Assembly: GCA_002104905.1 (NCBI GenBank) | Contig: MCFE01000897.1 | Coordinates: 1-27,792, forward strand | Direction: 5' to 3' | DNA length: 27,792 bases | Source of the DNA: Basidiobolus meristosporus CBS 931.73 | Taxonomy: Eukaryota; Basidiobolomycota; Basidiobolomycetes; Basidiobolales; Basidiobolaceae | Shown here: in pieces, positions 8,350-18,726 of the stretch | How the letters are laid out: each line of letters begins with the position of its first letter | Numbering within the stretch: the first letter of the stretch is position 1 | The notes under the pieces: model-generated | Databases searched by the model: none | Told to the model about the DNA's origin: nothing | What the model saw: the letters and a program-made list of their open reading frames with translations, nothing else | Translations under genes and position numbers: made by a program

Positions 8350-9415
8350 TGGTGTATAAGTCCAAGGGAGAGATACATCCAACACTTCTCAAGTGTTTTG
8401 TGTGCGGGGTGTTCACTGGGTGCAATAACCTCTGGCAAAAGCTTGCTAGGAATAATTGGGTTCTGTCTCTAATCTAATGTGAAGAGGAATAAAGCCACAA
8501 TCTTGTCAAGGGAACACTATTGAGCTACAATCCCCAACTAAGTTGGCATCATAACAAAAGTATGTGCTGGGTTCAGCGTCCCTGGAGATGACAATGTACT
8601 AAAGCTTCCAAAGTCAAAACAACTGTAAACTCCACCAGCAGGGACTTGATAAGAATGCAGCTGTGGTCAATAGTTACAAAGACAGAAAAGTGTCTTTGCC
8701 TGTACAAGAACAAACTTGGGAAAGAATCAAATATAATAAAAGATACCTACTCTGAGCATTCCACACAAGTAGTGCCTCAAAGGTCAGTTTGCTGTCAGCG
8801 CGGTTTCCTGGGAGTGTCCTGTGGTCTGGGGTTGGAAGTTCAGGTAGCAGCAGGTAGCAGTGATCACACTAATCAACAAGTTGGTATATTGATAAAAGGG
8901 TTGATGATTAATTGTTGAGGGATAGCCTCCCTTATATACTTTTCTCACTGGCTAAGTGATTACTAATCATGGTGTTCCAGAAGGTTCCGGATATCAATAG
9001 AAATCTTAATGACATCAGAATGACCCAAGAATGTTCCAAGTAGGTGCCCAAAGGTTCTAAGAGGCACAGCACATCCAACCAATCAGGAATCAGTATTCTG
9101 AAACCTGTGTAACATAGGAATACCATATATGGTATGGAAATGGTAGGGATGGTAACACGGGTTGATCATGTGTCATGGGTACTGGCGCGGGTACTTACCT
9201 AATATAGAAGCACTTATAGCTAGTAATCTTACATAAAGTGAGGGGTAACTTATGCAATAAGGTAAGCAGGTGTGATCGCCAACCGGCTTCAGGGATAGTA
9301 CTGATTGGGTAAGACAAATGGCATAAAACTAAAATAAGTGTAGTAGAGATATAGGGAAGTAGAAAATAAGGGAATGAGCACATCTGTCTGTGGGTGTCAC
9401 TGTCACCCCACTACA
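8350..9415 (-). repeat. 3' LTR of gypsy element 1 (1066 bp)
   Basis: On the minus strand it begins TGTAGTGGGGTGACAG and ends ...CTTATACACCA, fitting TG...CA. It holds a TATA box (TATATAAG, plus-strand 8931-8938). Compared with the 5' LTR there are about 12 differences in the 541 bp from 8350 to 8890 but about 33 in the remaining 525 bp (by eye). At the position where piggyBac entered the sister LTR, this copy reads TTGA (8889-8892) instead of TTAA. Confidence 0.92.
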
Positions 9416-9432
9416 TCCACCCCCCTCTCAGC
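9416..9432 (-). promoter_or_regulatory. Polypurine tract of gypsy element 1
   Basis: On the minus strand GCTGAGAGGGGGGTGGA directly precedes the 3' LTR start TGTAGTGGGG. This is the expected place and composition for the plus-strand DNA primer of an LTR retrotransposon. Confidence 0.82.
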
Positions 9433-9454
9433 ATTGAACTTGGGTCAAAGCAAA

Positions 9455-10390
9455 CTAATCTTGATGTGCAAAATTCCTATGCTTGAATAACTTAAGTTGG
9501 TTTCCAGCAACTGGTGCTCTCAGCTGGGTGTTGTCAAGCTTGGATATGTAATAACTTCCATTTCCAATCACTTTGGAGATGAGATAGGGGCCAGTCCATT
9601 TGTTGTCAAACTTCCAACTCCATTGTTTGTCCAAGGTGGAATCATAGAGTAATACTCGGTCTCCTAGTGATAGTGGTTTTGGTCTTGTTGGGTGTGATTT
9701 GTCAAAGGGCACCTTGTTTTTCAGTTGTGTATCCTTAAGTTGTTCAGCAGCTCTGCTGATATTCAAGTCATGGTGATCAAGTGGCTGTATGCAAGTTGCA
9801 AGGTCTTCAGTCTGCATATTGGATCTCCAATTCAATGAGTTCCAAGTGACGGTGTTTAACTCAACTGGTAGTATGCAGTCATGTCCATAGAGTAGCTTGA
9901 ATGGCAATAATCCAGTTGTTCTCTTGGTAGTAATTCTATCTGCCCAGAGTGCAAGATGTAATTGCTGTGGCCACAGTGTTGTGTTATTCTCACAGGTCTT
10001 GACAAGTGAGTTCACCAATGGTTCATGTCCTCTCTCTATCATTCCACTGGCTTGAGGGTGGTAAGCTGTTGTAAAAGCAATGTGTATCTTGTACTTTGAG
10101 CACAACTCCTGGATCATTTGGGATGTCATCACTCCTCTGTCAGCAACACATTGTTAGATGCAGCCAAATCTGCAGATGATGTCTTAAAGTATAAATCCCC
10201 ATATGGTATGGCTCTTGTTGTTGGGCAAGGCTCAAGCCTCTGCCCATCCACTAAGGTCATCTCTAGCAACAATCAGGTACTTTTTTGATCCAGCTGTTGG
10301 TATGTGGACAAGGTCAATACCAACCTTTTGCCATAGACAGATTGTGTAAGTAGGATGCAGTGGTTCTTCATAACGCTTGGAGGATCTCTT
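9455..10390 (-). pseudogene. Integrase core and C-terminal domain of gypsy element 1, broken
   Basis: Ribonuclease-H-fold integrase that would insert the cDNA into the genome. The D,D-35-E signature is spread over disrupted frames: VGIDLVHIP carries the first Asp (~10320), a segment near 10140 reads VADRGVMTSQMIQELC (second Asp), and QASGMIERG carries the Glu (~10050). The last 225 codons (10132-9455) are open and include a C-terminal GDRVLLYDS and WTGPYLISKV segment typical of gypsy integrases. Upstream, at least two stops and a frameshift lie between 10135 and 10390. The terminal stop lies 22 bp before the polypurine tract. Confidence 0.85.
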
Positions 10391-11053
10391 CTAGCAGGCT
10401 ACACATGACTCAACAAAGTGTTGGATATCATAGTACATGTTTTCCCAGTAGTACCTCTGAGCTGTGGTATTGTAGGTGGCTTCTTGTCCTCTATGTCCTC
10501 CTGGTTCTCCTTGGTGGATACTTGTCATGATGTCCAGTTGCTCTTGTGGGGTAGTGACTACTCTTCTTGGCATAAGTCCAGGCTTCACTTGCTTGAGGAG
10601 AAGATCATCTTTGAGATAGTATTGGTGTGCCTTCTTCCTGAGTTTTCTAAACTCCTGAATTTCCATCCAACTAGGTTTCTTAAGTGTCCTTAGATATTCC
10701 TTGATTAGACTCCAGGTAGTTCTCTCATGGTCTTTGATGGTAATCTGTTGGATCTCTGCATCAATAATGCCATCAAAGTGAGGGTCCAAGTCTTCAAATA
10801 ATTGTGGTCCCTTCCTGGAGAATGCATTAGCCACAACATTTGTCTTGCCAGGGATATGTCTGACCTCAAAGTCAAACATTTTCAGCCATGCCATCCATTG
10901 GTTTGTGGCATCATCAGGTAGGTCAGGTTTGTTGATCATTCCTATAAGTGGCTTGGCATCTGTTTCCAGGATGAAATGTGTCATGCAGAGTTGTAACTTC
11001 AGTTTCCCCAGCATCTTCACAACTCCTAGCAGCTCTCTCTTAATCTGTGAGTA
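10391..11053 (-). pseudogene. RNase H C-terminal part and integrase zinc-binding domain, gypsy element 1
   Basis: Same reading frame as the RT upstream, separated from it only by a TGA at 11054-11056 in a conserved stretch (SPREQ, stop, YSQIKREL). RNase H landmarks: HFILETDAKPLIGM, then FDFEVRHIPGKTNVVANAFSR (usual ADALSR replaced by ANAFSR). The HHCC integrase zinc finger follows: ...SIHQGEPGGHRG with its His residues, then ESCVAC with its Cys residues. It ends at a TAG directly after that last Cys (10391-10393), a position where Gln would fit. Confidence 0.87.
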
Positions 11054-12522
11054 TCATTGTTCTCTAGGAGAGAATAGGCAGCTCTCATATCTGCAGGCAT
11101 TGCAGTTGCCATCTTCATCATCTTGGCCAAGTAGTGCTCCAGCTCCTATAGGGCTTGCATACACTGTCAAAATAGGTGGGCATTCAGTGTTCTGATAGTC
11201 ATGAGGTCTTAGAACTGGTGGAGATACCAAGGCCTCTTTCAGTAATTGCATGGCTTCTTCTTGCTCTTCTCCCCAGATAAATGGGGTATTCTTTCTCTGT
11301 AGTTGGTAGATTGGTTCTGCTATCTCAGAAAATCTTGGGATCCAGATCCTAAAGAGCCCACAAGCTGCTACAAAGCCACAAGCTTGTGTTAGAATTGTGG
11401 GGGTAGGCCAGTTGCATATCTTTTGTGTCTTGGGGCCTCCAGGTGAACAACCATAGGTGTTGCATTTTTGTCCAACAATGGATATCTCTGATACACCAAA
11501 GCTGCTTTTCTCACCACTGATGGTGAGTCCAGCTTCTTCAATGGCTCCTAATATGGCATCATTGTCTGAAATATGGTCATTGACAAACTCTCTTACTCCA
11601 GGCATAACTTCAGTGGTGTCCCGGGTTTTTAGTCCTTGGATGCCTATATCATCAACAAAGACAGCAAGTTTTTTAGCTCTAAACTGGTACAGCACATTCA
11701 CCATGCATCTCTGGAACTGAGCCATGGAGTTTGTAGCCCATTGGCTGAGTCTTGTCATCCTTAAAAGTCCAAATAGTGTCTGTAGTGCAAACATATCTCT
11801 TGATGTCTCATCAAGGGGAATCTGGTCATATCCTGAGTAGAGGTTGTATGTTGAGTAGATGGAGTGACCACAAAAGCTTTCTGCAAAGTCATCAATAGAT
11901 GGAGGTATAGCAGCATCTCTGATAGTGGCAGCATTTGCAGGTTGCATGTCTTGAATGAATTGGAGCGTTCCATTCTTCTTTTTGGTCACAAGCCATCTGT
12001 TAGCATAGGGTCCATGGCAAGGTTCTAGGATACCAGCTTCTATCTTCTTCTTCAGTAGGTCATGCACATCAGCTTGGAGTCCTCTGGGCAGTGGGTGAGG
12101 CTTAAATGACCAGGGTGTGTGGGGCACTGTATGAATCTTGATGGGTTTTTCAACCAATGTCTTTAAGAGCCTCATCTCCTTGTCATTATATGAGAAGACC
12201 TTATCATGCCTTTTCAAGGTTTCTTCAAATAATAGTATCTCCTCTGGTGTAAGGTTCCAACACCAATGATAAGTTGCTTAAGTCTCTCAGATGTAAGTTG
12301 TATATCTTCTGGTGTTTCTTCTGGTGGTCTAATGTAATCAGCAGGTCAAGATTCATCAGTCAAAGGGGTAAGTGATGGTCTAATCTTCTGTTCTACTGTC
12401 TTGTATTTTGTCCAAACTATAGCTGTCTGCTCCTGTATACCTAATGAGCAGCTCCAAATATTGGTGTGTATATTGTCAGGCTCCCCATCTTCTTCCATAA
12501 CAAGATGTGTCTTCTGGCAAGC
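11054..12522 (-). pseudogene. Reverse transcriptase and N-terminal RNase H of gypsy element 1
   Basis: RNA-directed DNA polymerase of the element. The main open frame runs from 12217 to 11054 (387 codons). Motifs: ILEPCHGPYANRWLVTKKK, STYNLYSGYDQIPLDETSR, then AVFVDDIGI with the catalytic Asp pair, GLTISGEKSSFG, and the RNase H start TVYASPIGAGALLGQ, where the first catalytic Asp of RNase H is replaced by Tyr. Upstream, the pol frame can be followed to the Harbinger insertion at 12522, with a frameshift near 12255-12262 and a TGA at 12346-12348. Several lesions mean it is dead regardless of the nested insertion. Confidence 0.9.
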
Positions 12523-12538
12523 AGTAGACTTGTTCCAT

Positions 12539-13265
12539 CATACCATGCCAGGGTGCACAGCGCAATCTGTGGTTGTAGAGAACAATTGGGCGCAATTGTA
12601 TAGCTACCAGAAGGCAGGATTGTTCTCGGACGTTTTTGCACTATACAGGACAACCTTGCACACTATGGCACAATCTGACACAACAAGGTTGGCATGGATG
12701 ATTGTGCCAACTCATAATGTTTACATCACATGCGCAATTGGATACTGCTATTATGGCAGGTAAAATCCGGTATTTTGATATGTTTCTTTAATGTAAATGG
12801 AAATAAATGTGTATAACACTATAAACTACACTGATACTTACCATTTTGGTTACCCTCACTCCAATTGGACAGTATCTCAGTGGTTAATTGGTCCAAAAGT
12901 ATCCTGAAGCTGGCAGCCCCCAATTGGCTCATTGACTTCTAAAAAAGCTACCTGATTTGCCATGAAATATCCCATTTGCCCATTGAGCAAGTGAATCCCT
13001 GATCTTAGTGATTGGACAAGGTGTCATAGCTAGCACGCAAGCAATTGTGTAGGTGCAAAACAGATCCAATAGCTGCACTAGTATTACAGATGACATGTAT
13101 ATGCAGGGTGTTTATTTATAGGGGTTCTGTCTCAAATGTGAGACGACCTTGATATTACTTATATCAAAAATTTGATGATCACTGATTTGCAATGGCTTGA
13201 TTTGGATTGCAAAAAAAATGGGTTGTTGGGATCATTACAAATGTGAGCAATTCAAAGCAATTGCA
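12539..13265. other. Noncoding left arm of the Harbinger-like element
   Basis: No supported gene. CGCAAT-containing words recur here and elsewhere in the element (about 12551, 12588, 12732, 13876, 14145), possibly transposase-binding words. The arm contains more CpG than the surrounding retroelement, in line with a younger insertion. Confidence 0.4.
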
Positions 13266-14528
13266 TCATCTTCTCCTGGGTTTTTTTCTCACAGGGATTA
13301 CTACTGAAGCATTTGGTAGTGACTCACTTTGCACACCTATACTACTTCCTGGCTGACTATCATCTTGGCTACTTGTGTATTTGTAGTGAGTATTTTGCCT
13401 CCTAGTTGATGAGTGCAATGCTGCAGCTTGGCCGCGCTGAATTGCTCCAACTGAACCAACTGAACCGGCCTGTAGTGCCATGCACTGACAAGTTCTTTTA
13501 CTTGCCAAGGGCTCCGGTGGTTGAGGCACTTCATGTTGGTCAACATCAGTCAGTTCACCAGAAGTAACTTGCTGATGGTCAGGCAAAACGGCACACGCAG
13601 GTGCACCTTGACACGTTGGGATGGCCCTTGGCTGAGTTTGATGTGATGCTGCATGTTGACGCAACTCAGTCCGCTCCAATGGACTTGTGTCTAAATGAGC
13701 AGCTTGGCAAGTTCTTGTAGTTTTGCTCTGAAGCGCACACGTTGACCCAATGCACATTGACTCAATGCGCATTGACTCAATGTGGGGCATTCTGGTAAAG
13801 GGTTTTGGCATGGTCTGGACTGACATGCGCCGGCGCACTGTGATTGCAAGAGATGGTAGGGTATCCAGCAAGGCGTGCTGGCGCAATCTGGACAATGTTG
13901 CTTGCGGTCTGTATTCTTCCTCCTGAAGTTCACCATCTGATTCCTCAAGGTATTCACTTACCCTCTGTCTGATACTTTGGAGCTGTTGCCTGGATGAGTC
14001 CTGTGTATATTGCTCTTGGAAGCCACTTAGCTCTACTAATATATCACGTAGTACATTAGTCATTTGAGGCAAAAACTCATTCAAAATCTCTTTGGTTCCC
14101 AAAGTTGAGGCACAAACGGACGCGTCCGGCCCGTACTGTGCAAATTGCGCGCAAAATTGTTCCCGTGCAGCTTCTTTGTCAAATCCCCTCACTCTCAGCT
14201 CATTCTTGATTTCAATACTTGTCTTGTTATATATCTTCTTACATACATTGGCTGGCATTTTGATGTAGAACTCTTGCCACAGCTTTCTACTCAAATTCTT
14301 CCATCTTTATCAACTCTCTGAGGTATCTAGTTCTGCTAGATTAATCAGTAGTGCCCAAATATCTGTATGAAGGCTCATCATAGACCCTTGAGCCATACTA
14401 AAATTATTTGGCAAGAACTCAAACGGATCCAACATTGACTTTTCCGGTCCGGACCGCGCTTGTGAGCTGGGGGATGGGTTTTGTCTGGGTTGTACTAAAG
14501 ATGAGTTGAGGCTTGGTATGGGGACCAT
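13266..14528 (-). pseudogene. Harbinger second ORF, possible Myb/SANT-like partner protein, broken by a frameshift
   Basis: Two frames read on the minus strand: 14528-14310 (72 codons, starting MVPIPSLNSS) and a longer one open from about 14300 to 13266. The junction near 14300-14325 is out of frame, so there is a frameshift or an unrecognised intron. Across it lie spaced tryptophans and helical residues (IWALLINLAELDTSE, then RWKNLSRKLWQEF), reminiscent of the Myb/SANT-type DNA-binding protein that accompanies Harbinger transposases and helps their nuclear import and DNA binding. The C-terminal half is Gln/Ser/Thr-rich and ends in basic PVRKKPRRR, a plausible nuclear localisation signal. It contains a 5-residue tandem repeat (IESMR/IESMC). 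I do not recognise the full protein; the role is inferred from position. Confidence 0.5.
13741..13785. repeat. Three 15-bp tandem units inside the Harbinger second ORF
   Basis: Units GTTGACCCAATGCAC, ATTGACTCAATGCGC and ATTGACTCAATGTGG follow one another without gaps. They are in frame with the minus-strand protein and give a 5-residue repeat, so expansion did not shift the frame. Confidence 0.85.
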
Positions 14529-14887
14529 AGCAACGGATTTGGATACTTATACAGCAGTATATTGGCATCAACCTGGTCTTATATGAAATATATATGAAAA
14601 CTAATGTGATTGTTGAATTTTCCATATATTATGCATGATGCATCTTGGACCGCGTTGACACGGATTAGATCACATCAATCGCAGATTTCCTATTTGATTA
14701 GAGACCTATGATTAAAGCATCAATAAAAGTACCAAGGCATTGTTTGCAGATGATTTTTGCAACATAATGATGGGATACATGGCAATTGATGGTGATTTAA
14801 CCATAATGTATTAAAAATCAGATAAATAATGCAGATTGCGCTGAATCAATTCAAACCGCCTCCATACAATCATCCACCAATTTTAAT
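14529..14887. promoter_or_regulatory. Divergent intergenic region of the Harbinger-like element
   Basis: The two Harbinger genes point away from each other across this ~360 bp AT-rich gap, so it should contain both promoters. No clear TATA pair can be chosen among the many AT-rich words. Confidence 0.4.
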
Positions 14888-15769
14888 ATGAATTACTCAT
14901 CTGAATGGTCTTTTCTCATCAATCCCATCACTACCACTGGATTTCCTTTTGACACACTGGAGGAGATCTATTCCAAGTAGTGTGGACCATTAACCCCAAT
15001 CTACTCAAGGAGATCCCTTGTTAAGCTTCTCTGCTATTACAAGAACTATTGCCCTACAAGGTTTCATCCCACCATCCATGGCAACAAAAGTCCTAGAAGC
15101 TTTCATTCTCAGCTGACAGCAATGGAGAACCACCTTGCAGAGGGTATGAATGACTTAGAGCAAGCTTGGAATACTAGGTTCAGAAGCTCCAATAGACTTC
15201 CATATCCCAGAGTGTTCAGCAACAGGTTCCATATCAGGAGTATTTTGGATACCTTCCCAGTGAGGATTAACAGACCTTCTAGAGGGCAGAGGCACTTTTA
15301 ATCTGGCAAGTACAAGGCACACTGTGTGAAGTTTCAAGCACTGTCTGACATTGAGGGTAACATCATGTGGTTTAGTGGGCCATTTGCTGGAAGTAGGCAT
15401 GACAAAGCACTCTGGGTAGAGAATCATCCTGAACAGTAGAGGGAGAAATGTATGGCAGACTTAGCCTATATAGGAGAGGATTGTCAGAGATTAGGATGTA
15501 TTACAGCTTATAGGAAGCCAAGGAATGGGGTGCTTAGCAGGAAGCAGAAGCTCTACAATGAGATATTTAATCATTTCAGAGTGAGGGTAGAGCACACATT
15601 TGGATATCTGAAGAGATTCAGCATATTGGCAGGTAAATACAGAGGAAAGTCATATATAGGAGAAAACAGCAGAATAGGTAAAATAGTTAAGATACTTATC
15701 TCTGCTCAGTATGTTCATACAAGAAGACATCCACTGAGAGAAATGTGTCTGGAGCATTATGAAGAGTAA
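14888..15769 (+). pseudogene. PIF/Harbinger transposase (DDE_Tnp_4 type), three in-frame stops
   Basis: DDE endonuclease that would cut and paste the element. A single frame from ATG 14888 to TAA 15767 (about 293 codons) is interrupted by stops at 14978 (TAG), 15299 (TAA) and 15437 (TAG) without any frame change. Catalytic landmarks in order: LDTFPV (first Asp), SGKYKAHCVKFQ, FAGSRHDKALW (second Asp), MADLAYIGED, then RVRVEHTFGYLKRF with the Glu of the DDE triad. An AATAAA-like signal overlaps the end (TAAATAAAG). The N-terminal region is shorter than in full-length relatives (about 350-400 aa). The stop at 15299 replaces a usually aromatic residue before SGK. Confidence 0.83.
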
Positions 15770-15952
15770 ATAAAGCAAGGAAAGCATTATTCTGAGCAAC
15801 ACAAGTTAGATTGAGTAAAATTACCAGTAACTGTATCATACCAATGGCATCATGGTAGAAATTATAGTGCCAGATAGTGCTGTAGAGTGGCAGATCAATC
15901 CGGCACCATAAACAGGCTGGCACTATGTGGCACTATCCAATGCAACAAGTCT
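15770..15952. other. Right arm of the Harbinger-like element
   Basis: Noncoding. Contains tandem GTGCCA/GGCACTAT words (about 15868-15935) just inside the terminal repeat, partly mirrored by ATGCCAGGGTGCA at the left end. These may be subterminal binding sites. Confidence 0.45.
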
Positions 15953-16363
15953 AGTATGTGTCCTCTTATTGTTGGGTGTTACACCACAGAAGGTTGACTG
16001 TAGTCCTGGGTTGGATCCTTGTATGGTGTACCATATTGACCCATCAGAATAGTTGGTAGTTGTAGCCTTAGTACTGGTTTCCCATGGTCTACCTAGCAGA
16101 AGGTCAAAGTTTGCCTTCTGGCAGATGAAGAGGGGAAGCCAGACCTTGATTCCTTGTACCTCAATAGGGAACTTGTGTACTACACCATAGAGTGGACTAG
16201 ATCCTGAGTTTGCATCAGTCATGTTCCATCCAATATCTCTATCAACAGGCAGTAGCTCCTTACTTCTAAGTGTCTTCCAGAAGTCTAGCGGCATAACACA
16301 AATCTCTGAGCCACTGTCAATATGGCAGTCAACAGTGTCATCATATATATAACCTTTCACCAC
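15953..16363 (-). pseudogene. Aspartic protease domain of gypsy element 1
   Basis: Retropepsin-like protease that would process the polyprotein. The frame contains DCHIDSGSEICVMP with the catalytic DSG near residue 17 and FDLLLGRPW near residue 85, the usual second hallmark (hydrophobic-hydrophobic-G). It continues to THT at 15953, where the Harbinger element enters; the apparent stop at 15923 lies inside that insert. Upstream, at 16364-16696, further gag-pol linker is visible with stops. Confidence 0.85.
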
Positions 16364-16693
16364 AGCAGTTGCAACTGAATAAAAGGTCTTATATTCAGTA
16401 GTGTTGTCATCCTTTTAGTGGTATTCATGGTTTGTCTGAATTATATGAGTGTCCATATGTTCAACAGCTTGTCATCTTGTTCTAAGCTGCTCATTGAAGG
16501 TCTTCCTAACAGATGGGGATACACTCATGATTTCTCCAACCAACAAAGTGAGGTTCTGCTTCAGCAGCCTCTCAGTAATCAGTTGAGGGCTTGAGTAGCT
16601 TGCTATCTTTGAGGTGATCCAAAAGTGAGGCAATGGATCTTGGGTGGGCAGCATACTAGGCCTCTTGTCAATAACAACTTCAGGTTCTTCAAA
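16364..16693 (-). pseudogene. Gag-protease linker of gypsy element 1
   Basis: Continues the gag frame after a TGA at 16694-16696 (RRS, stop, FEEPEVVID). Contains LLVGEIMSVSPSVRKTFNEQ, resembling the conserved linker before the protease in basidiomycete-type gypsy elements (an L.EL...SP..R pattern). Further stops near 16470 and 16415 break it before the protease. Confidence 0.65.
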
Positions 16694-17734
16694 TCATGAT
16701 CTTCTAAGGATGGGTTTGGCAGGTTCTTCAGGGAGGTGTCTTTTGGTAGCAAAGGCATCAACTTTGTATTGTCTGTTGTCAGGGCTGCTTGGATTCACTT
16801 TATGAGTCCCAATAGGGGCATCAACAGTAATCTTTCTGGTTGCTGAGTCAGATTTCTGGAAAAGGGCTCTCATCCCTCCTCTTTGGAAATTAGTGGGAAT
16901 CCTTCTTCCTTCCTTGTCAGCAAGCATTCCATCAGTATCATATAGTACTGCTCCTTCTCTGAGTAGCTGACTAAGCTCTGAGCATTCTTGTCTGGCATGC
17001 TGAGTAGAGTCACACCAGATGCAGTGCCTGGGCAAAGGTCTTTGGCCCTCAGTAGCAACCTCAGCTGAGCCATTGATCTTGAGGGCTAGCTTTTGTAGCT
17101 GTTCCGCAAGTTGGGCAATTCTTCTGGTAGTGTAGGTCTGATTTTCAGCAGCAGCACTCCTTGGCTCCTTTGTTGACTGGTCTGGCAGATTAGATGTCAG
17201 GAGTCTCATAAAGGTAGAAGTTTGCTTTGCTTCTAGGAGAACATGTTTCATCTCTGCAAAGCAAGGAATGCCAGACTTGACATCCTTGGCTGCATGTAAG
17301 TCAACTTTCCTTGCCAAGTCCTGGGGAAGCCCTTGTGCAAGGTAAAGTGTCATGGTAAACTCAGTTATAGCCTGGGACTCTAGGAGTGGCTTGGCCATAT
17401 CTTCATATTATTGAACAAACTCTGCAAGTGGTAGCTTGGAAAGTCCAGTTCTTCCAAAGTGTCTGAGGTCTACAATTCTATAGTATATCTGGGGTCTTTC
17501 ATACTTGGTCTGTAGGTAGGTCTTCATTAAGGCCCAGTCAGTGAGAATGTCTCCTTGCCCAAGAAGCTTAGTGGTAATATCATTGGTGCAGTAGTAGGGG
17601 AAGTCTTCAGCCATTTCTTGTTCAGATAGGCTGCACATCTTGCAGAGCTTCTCCCATTTGAATATGAAGCTTTCCACATTCTTTTCATCAAACTGTGGGG
17701 CTCCATGTGAGAGTGGTAATGGCATAGAATTCAT
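16694..17734 (-). pseudogene. Gag of gypsy element 1 with CCHC zinc knuckle, one internal stop
   Basis: Structural capsid/nucleocapsid protein. Frame starts at ATG 17734 (MNSMPLPLSHGAPQFDEKNV) and runs in one frame to 16694, broken only by a TAA at 17408-17410 in VQ-stop-YEDMAKP, where CAA (Gln) would fit by a single C-to-T change. The first part (FIFKWEKLCKMCSLSEQEMA, ...DWALMKTYLQTKYE) looks like a retrotransposon capsid fold. A nucleocapsid zinc knuckle CIWCDSTQHARQEC (C-X2-C-X4-H-X4-C) lies at about residues 240-253. Start is about 118 bp after the primer-binding site. Confidence 0.85.
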
Positions 17735-17851
17735 TTTGGGCAGGTAAGTTGGTGTTGTAATCTTGATAATTTTGGTAGTCTTGTTTCAATAAGTGGATAA
17801 TAGCTCAAATCTTCAGGTAAATCTTGTTGGGTTCTAGGGAGCTTGTATGAA

Positions 17852-17870
17852 CCTCCCATGTTGGGTGCCA
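17852..17870 (-). promoter_or_regulatory. Primer-binding site of gypsy element 1 (tRNA-Lys-like)
   Basis: On the minus strand TGGCACCCAACATGGGAGG starts about 9 nt after the 5' LTR end. It begins with TGG, complement of a CCA tail, and resembles the tRNA-Lys type site TGGCGCCCAACGTGGGGC. Assignment to Lys is by resemblance; the host tRNA set is unknown. Confidence 0.65.
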
Positions 17871-18443
17871 AATATGTGGTGGTGTATAAGCCCAAGGGAG
17901 AGATACGTCCAACACTTTTCAAGTGTTTTGTGTGTGGGGTGTTCACTGGGTGCAATAACCTCTGGCAAAAGCTTGCTAGGAATAATTGGGTTCTGTCTCT
18001 AATCTAATGTGAAGGGGAATAAAGCCACAATCTTGTCAAGGGAAAACTATTGAGCTACAATCCCCAACTAAGTTGGCATCTTAACAAAAGTATGTGCTGG
18101 GTTCAGCGTCCCTAGAGATGACAATGTACTAAAGCTTCCAAAGTCAAAACAACTGTAAACTCCACCAGCAGGGACTTGATAAGAATGCAGCTGTGGTCAA
18201 TAGTTACAAACACAGAAAAGTGTCTTTGCCTGTACAAGAACAAACTTGGGAAAGAATCAAATATAATAAAAGATACCTACTCTGAGTATTCCACACAAGT
18301 AGTGCCTCAAAGGTCAGTTTGCTGTCAGCACGGTTTCCTGGGAGTGTCCTGTGGCCTGGGGTTGGAAGTTCAGGTAGCAGCAGGTAGCAGTGATCACACT
18401 AATCAACAAGTTGGTATATTAACAAGTAGAGATTAGCCCAATT

Positions 18444-18457
18444 GGACCAAATGGTCC
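18444..18457. repeat. piggyBac subterminal repeat GGACCAAATGGTCC, left
   Basis: Near-palindromic 14-mer 21 bp inside the left end. An identical copy lies 17 bp inside the right end (20887-20900). One-base variants lie further in at 18629-18642 (GGACCAAATGGTCT) and, as its exact inverted form, at 20868-20881. A paired layout at both ends suggests transposase binding sites. Confidence 0.75.
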
Positions 18458-18726
18458 GATTGTATTTAAATTATTTTGACCTCATAGCAAGGATATATGA
18501 AGTCTAAATGAAGTTTACAAAATCTCTCTGGTATGCACTTTGTGCTGGTATTTTGATTTTTTCAAAATGGTTGCAAATACTTTGTCTTATATTGCCTTTA
18601 CTGAAGCAACTTTTGGCAAATTTTAATCGGACCAAATGGTCTAACACTTCATTGATGAATAATGGGTATGGCTTTAAGCAATTATATTTCCAACATTTAA
18701 TAGCCAATCCTACTAACTGCAAAGAA

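Larger units (their letters stand above)
12526..15952 (+). mobile_element. PIF/Harbinger-like DNA transposon nested in gypsy element 1 pol
   Basis: Ends: left AGACTTGTTCCAT (12526-12538), right reverse complement AGACTTGTTGCAT, i.e. terminal inverted repeats of 13 bp with one mismatch. Flanks carry AGT on both sides (12523-12525 and 15953-15955), a 3 bp target duplication as made by PIF/Harbinger elements. The boundaries are independently confirmed: the protease codon ACT (15953-15955) and the codons from 12522 onward lie in the same reading frame once the insert and one AGT are set aside. It encodes a divergent pair: a DDE_Tnp_4-type transposase (plus) and a second protein (minus), the usual Harbinger layout. 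Confidence 0.85.

Noticed and set aside
8760-8920. Small ORF MIRMQLWSIVTKTEKC..., repeated at 18176
   Set aside because: Both copies are the same piece of the gypsy LTR, so the repeat reflects LTR identity rather than a conserved gene.
12401-12763. 120-codon plus-strand frame across the left end of the Harbinger element
   Set aside because: It straddles the transposon/gypsy junction, so it cannot be an ancestral gene, and it has no motifs.
15923-15952. Apparent natural stop codon of the gypsy protease ORF
   Set aside because: The last ten codons lie inside the Harbinger terminal repeat; the true frame continues on the far side of the insertion.
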